A DNA stretch of 64,000 nucleotides from Casuarius casuarius (lineage: Eukaryota > Chordata > Aves > Casuariiformes > Casuariidae), in contig PTFA01000337.1 of assembly GCA_003342895.1 (NCBI GenBank), forward strand, positions 806,001-870,000. The letters are read 5' to 3'. Numbering within the stretch: the stretch's first letter is position 1; each line of letters begins with the position of its first letter. The notes under the pieces are model-generated. The model searched no databases. It was not told the origin of the DNA and saw only the letters and a program-made list of their open reading frames with translations. The position numbers and the translations under genes are program-made. This document shows, piece after piece, positions 24,968 through 37,507 of the stretch.

Positions 24968-27900
24968 GTAACCCTGCTTGAACGGGGGGGGTTGGACTAG
25001 ATGATCTGCAGAGGTCCCTTCCAACCTCAAGCATTCTGTGATTCTGTAAAAGCACCACATCACAACATAACCTGCCAATAAATTAAAGTAATATGAGTCA
25101 TATATGATTATCACTTCTACGACTGTTCTCATCACCATGAAAGATCCATTTACTTGTCTTACAAGTAATCACGTTTTGCCAGTGGTCACTTTAATTCGAC
25201 TGTACCTTTCTCGTGTCAGTATAGCTTGATTTACAGGGACGATGTAATCAACCACAGAGATTCTTTTCTGCACTTGGGGAACTCAGGCTGATATGTACAC
25301 ATTAACATTAACAGAACCCATACCTGCATTTGGTATGAAAAGCTACTTAATTCCGCTTCTTAAACAAGGAGTGGTGTTCTATGTCCACAGTAATGCTACG
25401 AAAGGCTTCACTCAGTGGTGGGTGCATATAGTATTAAAAGAAAAAAAAAGAAGAAAACCAGATCTCAGAGTTGTCAAATGAGGCTTCTAAGCAAATGGAT
25501 TTGCTTAGAGTGAGCTACTGACTGGAAGAAAGGAATCAGGGAGATGATTAGGACTATTTGAACCTACCATGTACATGCCAAGACAATCCCCTGCTATCTT
25601 ATGAGAAAAAGACATGTATATAATTCACCTAACGGAGTAACTCACTGATTAATAGATATATAACTAGGCCCAGAAGATGACTACTTCACCACACAACCAA
25701 GGCAAGATTGTTTTTTACTCATGGACAAACTGGGAATATGAATTAATTTCAATTAAAACGCAAGCACAGCTGCACAACAATATCAAGTCAGTGGCTGCAG
25801 TAGACTTTGAAAGAAATTAAAATAATTATGTTAAAATTAATTCCTCCTCTGATATATCTCTTTGTGCATAGCTTGAAATTCTCATGCTTATAATGTAATT
25901 CCAGTTTATTCTCTTTTGTAAAAAAAATAATCCTTCTGGAAGTACTCAGCTGGCTTTCAAATGTAAATCAGACTTCATCAAGGTATTCTATGACAAATAT
26001 GTAATTTCTCCTTTTAGAGGTATGCTCCTTTCTCAGCTTCAGCAGCTTGTATCAGTTTGTGTGATTAACTGCCTTTCACTGCATTTCTTTCTAATCTTCA
26101 GCTCTATCTACACTTCAAGCAATATAAGCCCATTTTCACACACAACAGATAAAAATGAACAAACCTCTTAACTATTTGTGAAATCTGTAGCCATCTTAAG
26201 ACCAGTTTCACATTTATTCTTCTGCTCTGATGGAATGATGGAATTATAAACTTAAGTGGAAATGGGCATTTTAAATTTAAAAGACAAGCCCTGAGGTTTT
26301 TAATCTCTCCATTAAACATCAGTATGATGGTATACAACCCAAAAGGGTAATTTCAGCTCATATTTGTCACTCGCAAAGTGTACTAGCATAGCTGAAACAG
26401 ATAAATATGGAATTCAGTTTCTCTCACTTGGCACTTCTTAGATTAAAGTAGCTGGAATGAGTCCCCCTTCACAATGAACAGATGATTCTGCACTATTTAG
26501 GATTTCCCTGGACGGTCCCAAAAGAGGTAAGAATGCCAGTGAGATCCCAGACCTCTCTCTCTGCCTTTCGGTAGATTTAATTTATAATTAAGCATAAATT
26601 CAAATTTTAAAATAGTTTTCATCCTTGAAAAACATTAAATTTAGTGGAGAATATCTGTCTAGAACACTGTTGACTTTTACTACAGTATATAGCTTTATGG
26701 CTTTGAACATTGAATAAAACTCCTGGGGTTTCCTGGCAGGCATTTCTTCTGGTTTCTTGGATACCCTGAATATTTGTATTTGAAATATTTATTTCACCAT
26801 AGAAAAAGTTTTAGCAAGAACTAGCCTCACATACACCTCATTCCCCTACCTCATTAGTAGCTACTGAACAAGCAATATCTCCAGATCATGCATTTTTCTA
26901 CAAACACAGTAATATGCCCATGTAGCTGTATGGATTTTGGACTGATTTAACTGTATTGATAAGCACCTGAAGAAACTAAGGCCTTTCAGAAAGAATTTAA
27001 ACAGCAAGTTCATTGAAATGTTACCATTTTCTAATTTTTTTGAATTTCAGTTTATGGAAGCTTATTTTTGCAGGGAATGCTGTGAATATAGCTAGCATGA
27101 AAATTGATTACACAATAAATACGCAATAATCTATGCATTTCTACATACATTCAGAAACTTATATAACCACAAATTTTTGAGGCCCTGACTGAATGAACTA
27201 GGACTTGCAAATATTTTGGTTTTAAATCTGTACTGTTTAACTAGACAACATAAGCGGTAGCCACTGAGCATCCTAGACTTAGTCAAAATACTCCACTTAG
27301 GGTGTTATCTTGCCCCATATCAATCGATATAATTTTATACCTGTGTAAAGCAAATATTAGTTTTAACATTGTTTTACTGTTTCCTCTAACATTCCCAAAC
27401 CAACATTCATAAGTGACACAGATCACCCACTGTCTTGCACTGAACTTTGTCACTTGCACCTACTTTTGGAGACACGGCGCTTGAGCGTTCTGTGCCCTGA
27501 GAAAGCAAAAATTGGTTTGAGGTGACTGCATTTTCTCTTGGTTTGCATGGCAATATGGACTTCTAGATAGTAAGGAATTTCTTCTGGACTTAATAGGAAT
27601 TTTATCAGGAAGGAATGCAATGTCATATCCAGTGTGTTATGGTGTTGTAGGTTGCCTGGTCTCTTTTGTGAGTGGGGTAACAGATGTTTGCTAAAAACAG
27701 GCAGAAAACTTGGGATGAAACGAAGTCCTGGAATTGTTGGGTAGAATGTGCCACTCCAACTTTATAGGAGACAGCAACTGTTGCATTAAATATTTGATGA
27801 ATTACAGAGAAGTGTTATCACTTTATTCTTTGAGATACTTCTGAAGTTATAATAATCTATTATGACTAAAATGGCTAAATTACCTTCCTATTCTTATTTG

Positions 27901-30426
27901 ACAGAATGTCATGGTAGACTGTGCTGCTGATCACATATCTAAGGTGAGACAGATATTGAAAATTGTATTATTTGTTTTTATCTTTGTGACTACAGATACC
28001 CTCACATAATTACTTAAAACTTTCCCCTTTACTATAACAGCAATTGTATAGCAAAACTGTTTACTGGGGGAGAATAAGGAAACTTTCCCATTAAAATATG
28101 CACTTCAGCAGATTGCATTTTCAATTTATCTAGGGCCATTGTACATTTTGCTGGGCTAACTCCTGCAACAAGGAAAATATTTGATGCTCAAACACACTGT
28201 CACTTGTTTCCATGGAAACCATAACCCTTAAGTTCAAACAATTTGGAGAGGAAGCTAAGCATTGTATTCCACCTGAAGAACAGAATAGTCAGAATACCTT
28301 GTTTTGGTGAAATGCTTGTATAAATACACATCCCCACCTATATACAGAAACAGACTTTAATATTTAACCTGATTAAAAATTCTATCTCATTTGAAATTAG
28401 CAAAATATAGCCTATACTGTAACTCAGAGTCTGAAGTCATAGCCATAATATGTAAACTAAATAATGTAAGGAAGTTGTGAGTAGACCAAACTTAAAGAAT
28501 CAGACAAAGTGGTCTATGAAAGGTCTAAGAGATAAACTACATTCAGACAAAGCCAGAAAAAGGCTTGAGAAATCTACAAAGAATATTAAATAAGTATGCA
28601 AGGACATTTAATCAGGACAGGAGAGGAAGAAGAGAAGAGTATCTATCTAGAAGACAGAAATGAGAACAGTGGGGAGAGTGCGAGAGAGAGGTGGGGGAGC
28701 ATCCTGAGCGGTGGGGGAGAGGGATGGACACAGCTTGGGACCATGCTGGGGAAGGACAATCACTTTCATCCTAAAGGAATTACCAGAATCCTTAAAAAGC
28801 AATCACAGGCATTGCTTTCATGGGGTATTAGATATTGACATCTATTTTCTTCTGTAAACTAAAATAACAACACCTAAGTGAGTTTAGCACAAGAGAAATA
28901 GAAATCTCTATGTTTGTTACATAAACACTGTTCCAAATCCATTTTCTCTCCTTTTAACCAACTCTGTTTTGTGCAGATTATTGCTGCATGGGCAATTTCA
29001 CACAGATTTAAACACAGATAGTTTTTGATACTCAGTGCCCCAGTAGTATACTGGAACTTGGTTGAGACTGTGTATATATTTCCACATGGACACCTCTTTC
29101 TGTTATAAATTGGTCCTTATTTTGGATACCTAGACCTCTGTCAGGCATGGTCAAAGGTATGACAAAGCTGTTCTAACCAAAAGAATCATTGCTGTCACAC
29201 CACAATGATCAAGTGTAGGGGGAAAGCCAGAAGACACAGATGGCTGTGAAAAATAAGTATTAGTATTAGTCAGAGGANTGATCTTCTGTTCCCTACGAAA
29301 AGACTTTTTTTTCTCTTTCTACCTTTTCAGTGGGCTGAGCAAGAAAAAAGAAGGCAGTAAGATTTTTTTCTGCCAAATGTACGTGTATCTCTACTGCTAT
29401 TAGTGTATGACAGAATTTTAACTAGGGCTGAGTGAGAAACAGTGATCCCATTGGAAACGCTATTTAGGAAGACTTCTGGAATCTCAGAAAAAATGTTTTC
29501 TGTAGGAATAGCCAAGAGCTATTGAAGTCCTCTGCACCAAAAACTCAAAAAAAAAAAAAATCCCACTTATATCTACTTTTAATTATGATCAAGACCATAA
29601 ACTTTGGTATCTTAGATCTCAGATGAATTTCCTGTCTCCTAGGTTAGAGTATTATCAAGTCAGCATTTTGTTAACATATATGAGGTTCTTGTACATCTCA
29701 TGTGAAAGGCCTAATTCGCTCTTCTAGGGTGGTAGTGCCATATGTCTCACTCCCTGCTCCTCATGATAAGTACCAATAGCTTTTGTTGAAGAATTTCTGA
29801 GAAGCTGCTTTATCTAAATGTCTGAGGGATAGTCTCTTTCCCATCCCAAATCTATCTGACCAAAAAAAAACAACTGAGGATTTCTAAGCCAGGGAAATAA
29901 GACATAAGACCTACATGGAAGGAAGACTTGGAGGACTCTGGAGAGACTAGGGAAGGCAACTTAAGATGCTATTCATCTCATACAGATGCAACAATTCCTA
30001 CATAAAAAAGAAGTGTGTAACAATCAGTTTAACAACTCCATAAATATTTTATTTTGGTTAGAAGATTCTGCTTCTAACCATTCAATCTCTATAAACAGCC
30101 ACATTTAATGTTATTCTTAAAACACCACCCATAAAAAGCATAAAAATCAAATTAACCAATATAGGGTCATGGAAACTGAGAATGAATCTTCNTTCTGAAT
30201 TTCCAGGAAGAACTGTGACCTTTAAGAGCAATCCTGCCTACAAGTGATGTAAGTCAAAAGACATATCTAGCTGTATCTCTTGAAAATTACTTAAATATTA
30301 CCAGTAATTTACACAGAAAGAAAAAAAATGCAAGCTTAAAAAACTCTCTGTGAAAAAATTTCTGCTGCACATTAATCCCTTCTGTCTTTACTCAGTCAGT
30401 TTACCAAGAAAATGAAAAGGCATAGG

Positions 30427-30442
30427 TTTTTTTTTTTTTTTT
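30427..30442. repeat. T16 homopolymer
   Basis: Sixteen consecutive T followed by a pyrimidine-rich tail. No retrocopy was recognised beside it. Confidence 0.9.
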
Positions 30443-32143
30443 CTCTTCTCTTTTCTTAACCCCTTTCTCCCTTGTTGCCATCAGTGAAGAGTTAGTGTAA
30501 CTGGAGTAGCACATAGAATATTTTATTTGGTCTCATGAATCTTTACAAAAATTCCAGCTATATTCCAATTCTTGAATCATTATTTTTGTTGAAAAACAAA
30601 ACAACTGGACCACAGCAGGGCATACACTCCCAAATTTCCTTCCCTTCGGTGGTGCTGATGCCTTATTCTGACTCTCTGTAGCAGTGGCTCAGCTAAAGAT
30701 GCCTCTCTTCTCACAGCCAAAAGAACGGGAGAATATGTATACTTAAAAATCTCACATGTATGAGAACTGTTGATCTTCATATCTTTCATTCTCTTTTGCT
30801 TTGGTGTTTTAATAATATCATGAACATGCATCCCTACATCTTTCTAGATTGAAACATTGCAGATAAAACTGTTATATTTTTGAAGGATCTGACTGTATTG
30901 AGAATACATTTTAAATAGGAAACATTCCTTTTTTTTTTCCTTTCTCATTTGCAAGTTGGGAAAGCAAAACTAAATAGACAAATAAAAGACCTTGCGAGCA
31001 CTACCAGTATCTCACACTGTGCTGGCAGGTGTATATTTTAAGGCAGATATTTAAAAAGAACACATTCAATCCCTATACATGAGTAAGAGAGGATTATTAT
31101 TATTTTTTTTTAAGGCTAGATCCTCTCTATGAGTAAGAAGGTATTTGTAACTAGCCATAGTTCCAGGTGCTAGACAATATCTAGGGGCATTGTAGGTCAC
31201 GTCAGCTTCAAAGTGAAATTTATTGATGGGATCATACCTTCTACAATGATTTTGTTCAATGGTCTTCCTTAAGCAGAAGAGGAATAAAACCAGAAACCAT
31301 TTCCCTACTCACAGCTTCAGATCTTTTAAAGCCCAGATCTGCACACTACAAGTGTATTTTCTGCATCTCAGACTGTGCTGAAGCTTTCACATGTGTATTT
31401 TCTTCTTGTCACACATGCATTCCCCAGCATACTTCAGCAGTATGCAATGGAAGCTCCACTGCCCCACAGCACGTAAAACTCCTGAATACTGCAAGTGCCT
31501 TATTCTTTGCTCTTCTTGAAAAGCTGTGGTGAACAGTAATTTACAGTGATCTTAAATGCAAAGGGATAAGAAGGTCCCACATGACAAAGTGGTGCAATTG
31601 CTGCTCTGCCCACCCTGGTGAGGTGGGGGACAGGGTCACGGTGTGGGGTTTGGATGACNAGACCCATCTGCTGCTCTCTCCTCAGTGGGTACAGAGGGTT
31701 GATAAGGCAGGGAGGAGCCATGGCATTGCACTGTCAAATAAGGTCCATCCATCCTCCAGGAAAGAAGGAGTTTTCAACCTTCTGTCAATGCCTGAAATCC
31801 TGCAGTAAATTTATGTCTGTTCAGTGATGAATGGAGGTCAAAGTCTCTTTGTTTCAATAAGGCCTAGCCTCGCTTATAAATATCAAAATTTACATAATTG
31901 GCAACCGATATGACATTTTGATGTTTACTTATTTCACTTATTCCAGAAAGGACTCTTTTAGGATTCTTATTTTGGATCACTCACAACTTTTGCAAATGAC
32001 ACGGTGGGAACACGTTCTGATTTTATGAGAAGATGCAGGGAATATTTCTGTGACTACTCATTTGTTAAAGAACCTGCCAGCTATTTCTTGCCTAGTGTAT
32101 TTCCAATTCTTCAGAGTTAAAATTCAAAATACCACAGTCTATC

Positions 32144-32172
32144 CTGTCAAACAATCATTGCTGTCAAACAAT
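32144..32172. repeat. 12-bp direct repeat
   Basis: CTGTCAAACAAT occurs at 32144-32155 and again at 32161-32172. It is a local duplication, and no element lies between the copies. Confidence 0.85.
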
Positions 32173-34961
32173 TTAAAATGTATCTTTGACACCAGGCAGC
32201 AGAGAACAGCAGTAGAAAAATAAATCATTCCAATTATGCCCAGACAGTTCAAGTCAGCAGTGAATAATGCAAAACCTGAATATTTCTGCCTGTTTGATTA
32301 CACGGAAAATATCTGTTCAGTACTTCTGATTTGCTTTAATGATGCAGCTGGAGTCCAAAATTTGCTACTGGCCAGCACCACACCTGCTGTGTCGGTCAGC
32401 AGACTACTTTCCAATGAACCACAGTAAGTAAAACAAACAACCCAACTCATGCCATGCTACTGGCAATTGTATGAACCATCTTATTGTGTTCTTTTTATTT
32501 ACATTTCCAACCTCACATGACATCTCTTCAACACATAGAAAGACTCTCCCGGAGCAGGGCAATCATTGTTAAAGGCAACTCTACAGTTAAGCCTATTGCT
32601 AACATCTTGAAAACTGACTTCCACTGAATTTAGAAAGAATGACAGTATCACGATGACAGTTCTAGTCTTCGGAGATAAGAGTGAACAAGGAGGTTTTGTC
32701 ATCCTTTGTTTAAAAAAGAAGGCATAGAGTGGAGAAAGCATGAAATGAGAGACAATTCAAGGTAACAATAAGAAAGAATAAAACAGTAGCACATGGGTTA
32801 AGAGTGAATAATGGACTAGGGTTAAGATGCTGACTGAAAGAGATTTAAAGCTGACTGTAAAGAGCAAGTCTCCATTATCTGAGTTTTGTGACTAAGAAAG
32901 CAGGATTCTGACAATATTTTGTTTCTTTATAAGAAAAAGCAACACTAGGCTGACTAATTATCACTATTTTCTCCAAAATACGCTTTTGCCTCTGAATTTT
33001 GGTAGTAAGAGTAAGACTGTGTTTTAGGCACAGGATTCATTGGAGAAACTTTAAGTTTCTATTCCTATTGAAAAATGATAGAACAGGAGTTGGAAGTGCA
33101 CCAAAATTTTCAGTCAGACAAAAGAATTGAAGAATTAAGTGCATCACAAAAAGCTGCTGACCTTATAGGTGTTATTAAAACAAAGTCTTTAACAATAGCT
33201 AGAAGTTTCCCGGAAAGGACCAAAAACTGGATACAATCAAAAGGTATATCTTGGATGGACCAGCAGCTATAAAATGTTCATTTTACAGAGCTATTCCATG
33301 AAAGTCCTATTCTTGCATGGTGAAAGATGTCAAAGAGATGAAAGGCTGACTTAAACCAAAGGCCATAAACTCATAAAACAGGTAAGAGACCAGGGACACT
33401 TTGCCTGGGCTGGAACCTTCTAACAGAGATGATCTGCACCAAGGATTAAAAGAGTCAATACTTTAAAAGGATACAAGNTCATAAACCCCAGTGGAATTGA
33501 ATAATCATGATGAAGAACAGATTAGAAACGAGAGTTTTAATAATTCATTTGAATTGTCCATCTCTGACAATTCTATGAAATCTATTCTCCAAACTAGATT
33601 TTTTTAGTGAGACTGGTACAATCCTTTTGTATGCACTTAGAAGCTAACTAGTAGTTCGATGAATGAAACATAACAATGAGTTAGAAGAAGAGAACTTGTC
33701 CTATTTCTCCAGGTCAAATGCAGAGAAACATTTTTGGGATATCCAAACACCTACATTTACCATGGAACAAGAGACTCTTCTTGAAGGATAACCTTAAAAG
33801 ATGAAGATAGTGCTCACTAGAAGAGAGGGGGAACTACTTGCAGTGAGATTTACAGTAGTTAAATTTCTGTATCTAACAAAGAACTTGGGAAAATGAGTGC
33901 AGTCTGTTCTAAATTGCTGAGTGACATTGAACAGGAGATACACTTGTACAGAATGACAGAAATTGCCAATAATGCATAAAGTTATGTGAAAGAGTTCTAT
34001 TAAATGCACACCCTATGGAAAACTGACCCTATCCAAAACTGTGCACCCATCCAAAAACTATTGTACAGATCTTGAAAAGTGCTTTTTAGAGAGCTGAGTG
34101 AGAAGCACATGTGTNTTGCTCAAGGAGAATTAATTGATTTAGATTTCATTATGGCTAATAATTTTCAAGTCAGTGTCAGACAAAGTTGTCTCACTAAAAG
34201 CTTTGTCTAGGTTCTAACCAGGGGTTAAGGAGCAAAGGGTAAGGTCCTGTCTCCAACCAGAAGTAATATAAACACAAAGACATGACCTCTTGCTTATAAA
34301 GTCCTTTAGCTAAAAATCTCTAAAGCTTGAGTGAATATCACTGTATACTTGTACTGTTTCTGCACTACTGCAATCAATACGAGCCACTGTCAAAGCCTGG
34401 GTGATCACTGAATGGGCTTTTAATCTAATTGAGTAAGGCCATTCTTATTAAAAGTGGATATGACATGCTGACTTCAGAACAACTAACAACTTTCCAAGGA
34501 AAAAATCTGGATAAAGACAGTAAGAAGCTGGAACCTCGCCTGGCAAAGGTCACCATTGCGCAGTGTTACTCATTCTAAATGAAGCAATCCCTATGTTGAT
34601 CGGATATACTCATCAGAATTTTCTGAGTTTAGAAGCACTAAATCAGGTTTTTATTATGTTGATATCCTGTCATGTAATCTCTTCCACAACAAGTGCAATG
34701 AGGGTGAGGGTTTTTTTTTTTTTCCTCATTGTGCTGTTAGAAGACCCTTACTTAACAGATTTTATCTTAACAGAAAGTTAAAAGACTTTTTAAAATTTCT
34801 AATTTTAATGTATTAANGATCAGTGTTATCTATGTGGACAGTGACCAGCATTGCTGGGATTCTGGGAGAAACCTGAAGAGAGCCTTTTAGATCAGGATAG
34901 TAGGAGGTTTAGAGATGTGACCGGGGTGGGGGGAAATCACTTGTTCTCAGGAAACAAGTAT

Positions 34962-35066
34962 ATTCTTAGAATCTTTGTATATTTTTTAGCATATTCTTAG
35001 ACATATTTTCTATTTAACATATTCATATATTTATTTAACATATTCTTAACATTTATTCTTAGAAAG
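34962..35066. repeat. Degenerate repeats of an ACATATTCTTAG-like unit
   Basis: About five to seven imperfect copies of a unit resembling CATATTCTTAGA or AACATATTCTTA occur in about 100 bp, separated by AT-rich spacers. It looks like a decayed minisatellite. Confidence 0.55.
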
Positions 35067-36304
35067 AAACAGAAATGAACTATGGATACCAAACTTCCGT
35101 TGTCAAGTTCTTCTCCCAGATGGAACAACATGAAAAATAGCATGTTGTCTAGTCAGTCAGGCCAACAGGATAGCAATATGTTATTAATTATGTAATTATT
35201 TCCAAAGCAGCATAAAAGCACATTACTGATTTTGACTGATATTCTAGCAGATATTGAAAAAAAAGTGATTCAAATTAATAGTTTGAGTGGTGCTATACAC
35301 ATTTGAGGATAGGTAAGAGTCAAGAGAAAGTCATAAAGGCTCAGAGTCTGCAAACTGGTGCATTGATGCAATCCCAACACGCAAGCAAAACCCCAGGGAA
35401 GTGAATGGAACTCTGCATAAGTACCTGAGCCTATGGGAATTCAGTATAGCTGTAAGGTATCATATTAATCCTATATGAGGATTTATTAGGGTCATAATAA
35501 GTATAATATTATCTTATTACTTTAAAAACATTTTCATTTAAGTACAGCACAGGAGATCTAATTCAATATTTATTGTAAGTGTCACAAATANTTTATGAAA
35601 CAACAATTCCTAAGGATTTTGTGTAATGTTTAGTGACAACTCTAGGTTGTAATCAATGTCAGTTGTCTACCTTTCTTGTTCTGTTTTGTCATTCCCTATT
35701 TGGACATTTCCTTTCCCTTCAATGACATTCAAATTAGCCTGTAATTAGAAGTGCCAGGAGCACTCTTTGTTCAGTCAGATCATATGCAGACCCCCAGGAA
35801 AGTTAAGAGAGGATTAGGTAGTATTTTGTAGCAACAGATAAGAGTGGCTTTTATGACATTTAGAAGAAGATTAAAAAAAAAAAATTGACGATTTAAAATT
35901 TATTTTTACACTAGGATACAAAGGGAAATAACTTTGAAATACAATCAAGTTTCCAATTAANATTTCAGCAACATTGGTTTCCAGGAATACACTCAAACAT
36001 GCCTGTACTAAGGTCCGAAACAGTTTGGGCACAATGTGTCCTGAAAGAGCAATAACAGCTTTGAAAGATGGATTCTTAGCTTGTGGAAAAGTGTTAGAAT
36101 TTGTCTGTACTGGCTGTGAAAAACCTTTTTAACTGTGCTTTTCTACAAAGATATATTTTTAAGCACAATTTATTTGAAAGAATTAAACTAAGCCTTAAGT
36201 TTCCCACATTTACTCAGTCATTTTCTCTTTTTTAGAGAATCATTAACCCCGAATTCTGTGTCTGTTTTTTAANCAGCTTAAAAGCATTTTAGTTTTTACC
36301 TCAT

Positions 36305-36375
36305 TTATTGTTTTATAATATTTATTTTTTAATATTTTCATTATATATAAATTTATTAATTTATATATTACTTCT
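36305..36375. repeat. AT-only low-complexity stretch
   Basis: Almost entirely A and T with overlapping short inverted repeats (TTATATATAA-like). It could melt or extrude easily. No specific function is inferred. Confidence 0.7.
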
Positions 36376-37257
36376 TATCATGGCATCCTAACAGTGACCA
36401 TCTCCATGGGAGATCCTTGTGGTCCACTAGTTCTCAAACTTTTTTTGAACCAACAAAGTATCAGCCTTCAAGATTACTTGATCTTTTCTCATCAGATACT
36501 TAACCTGGAAATACCATTGTCTAGTATAGGTCAGTACACTTTTGCAGAAATAATTGTCATGGTCTTGTTACTCATCAGTGCTCTGCAGATGCTTTGAGGA
36601 CACAGGGGTACTCAAGCACAGTTTCAGGTATGTGTTTAGTTAATACCAGAGAGAAAATCAAGTTGAAGGGAGGATGACAAAAGGGAAAAGAAAGAAAATA
36701 AGTCTTAGATCTAGATCCATTGAGCCATTATAAACTCAGTTCTACTTGATTTCATATTTATGCAGAATATGACACAAAAAAATAGTGTTACGGGAAATTG
36801 GCTAATAAGCTTGTAGTAATAGTGATTTTAGCTCTTTTCCTAAATTCTCCAGATTTTCATTTTTGTTTGTTATATTCCCTCATGTGGTTGCTGGCTAAAT
36901 TTCATGTTTTAGGAAGCAAGCATGTTTCAGACTTGTATCAGTCCTGTGTGAACATACACCATGTCCCACCAGCCAAACATTTTCATTTTCTTTAAGACTT
37001 CAGTAGCAAAGGGGGATATATTGCAAAATCTTTTAGCCGAGATTTCAATGCACAAATACAGCTTCACTTTAAATTTACTATATGGAGTCAACGTAATTTC
37101 ACTTCCTGAGATATCTCGGTTTCCTTTATGGTTTATTTGAGCTTGGTGAGAGACTTTAGAAGCAAACTTTTTCATGGTTATGGTTTCATCTGAACATGAA
37201 CACCTTTTGAGTGCCCTCCTCTCTCTTCCCAGAATGCACACACCTATTTAATTGGAC

Positions 37258-37272
37258 TTTTTTTTTTTTTTA
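37258..37272. repeat. T15 homopolymer
   Basis: Fifteen consecutive T. No neighbouring retrocopy is recognised. Confidence 0.85.
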
Positions 37273-37482
37273 AGCTTATTAATATTAGCTCACCTCAGAG
37301 GGTGTCTGTCTCCTGAATGAACACAATATTGGTGACTGAAGCAAAAGTAAAAGTACGTATAAATCCAGCATATACAACCAGATAGACCTTTCAAATTGGT
37401 GGCAAGAGAGCAGCTGAAACAGGTACTTATTAGTAAGCATCAGTTTAGACCTCTTTTCTGTTCTTGAGAAAAATACACTAAT

Positions 37483-37507
37483 ACTAATTAATAATTAGTA
37501 CTAATTA
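37483..37507. repeat. Perfect 8-bp inverted repeat plus third copy
   Basis: ACTAATTA (37483-37490) and its reverse complement TAATTAGT (37492-37499) flank a single A. ACTAATTA recurs at 37500-37507. The cores match homeodomain half-sites, but the sequence is also simply AT-rich. Confidence 0.8.

Larger units (their letters stand above)
21210..25047 (+). mobile_element. CR1: Nearly full-length CR1 retrotransposon, inactive
   Basis: This is the longest repeat in the window, about 3.8 kb. Base composition rises from AT-rich to GC-rich near 21210 and falls back at 25047. The 3' end has the CR1 signature: a GGACTAGATGATC block, then TTCCAACCTC, then two octamer-like units (ATTCTGTG and ATTCTGT) ending at 25047, without a poly(A) tail. 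Inside are the end of ORF1 with an SGNH esterase domain and all domains of ORF2, in the order endonuclease, linker, reverse transcriptase, C-terminal domain. Full CR1 elements are about 4.5 kb, so the 5' part is probably missing. The exact left edge is unclear, since nothing before about 21428 was matched to CR1 with confidence. Every reading frame is broken, so the copy is a fossil. Most CR1 copies in birds are cut to a few hundred bases, so this length is uncommon. Confidence 0.95.

Noticed and set aside
28596..28838. Purine-rich frame of 80 codons
   Set aside because: The Glu, Gly and Arg-rich content follows from the purine-rich DNA. It has no other coding evidence.
31500..31830. GC-richer patch with opposing frames and an acceptor-like CTCTCTCCTCAG at about 31673-31684
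   Set aside because: The acceptor is plausible, but no donor, conserved frame or domain supports an exon, and an N interrupts the frames.
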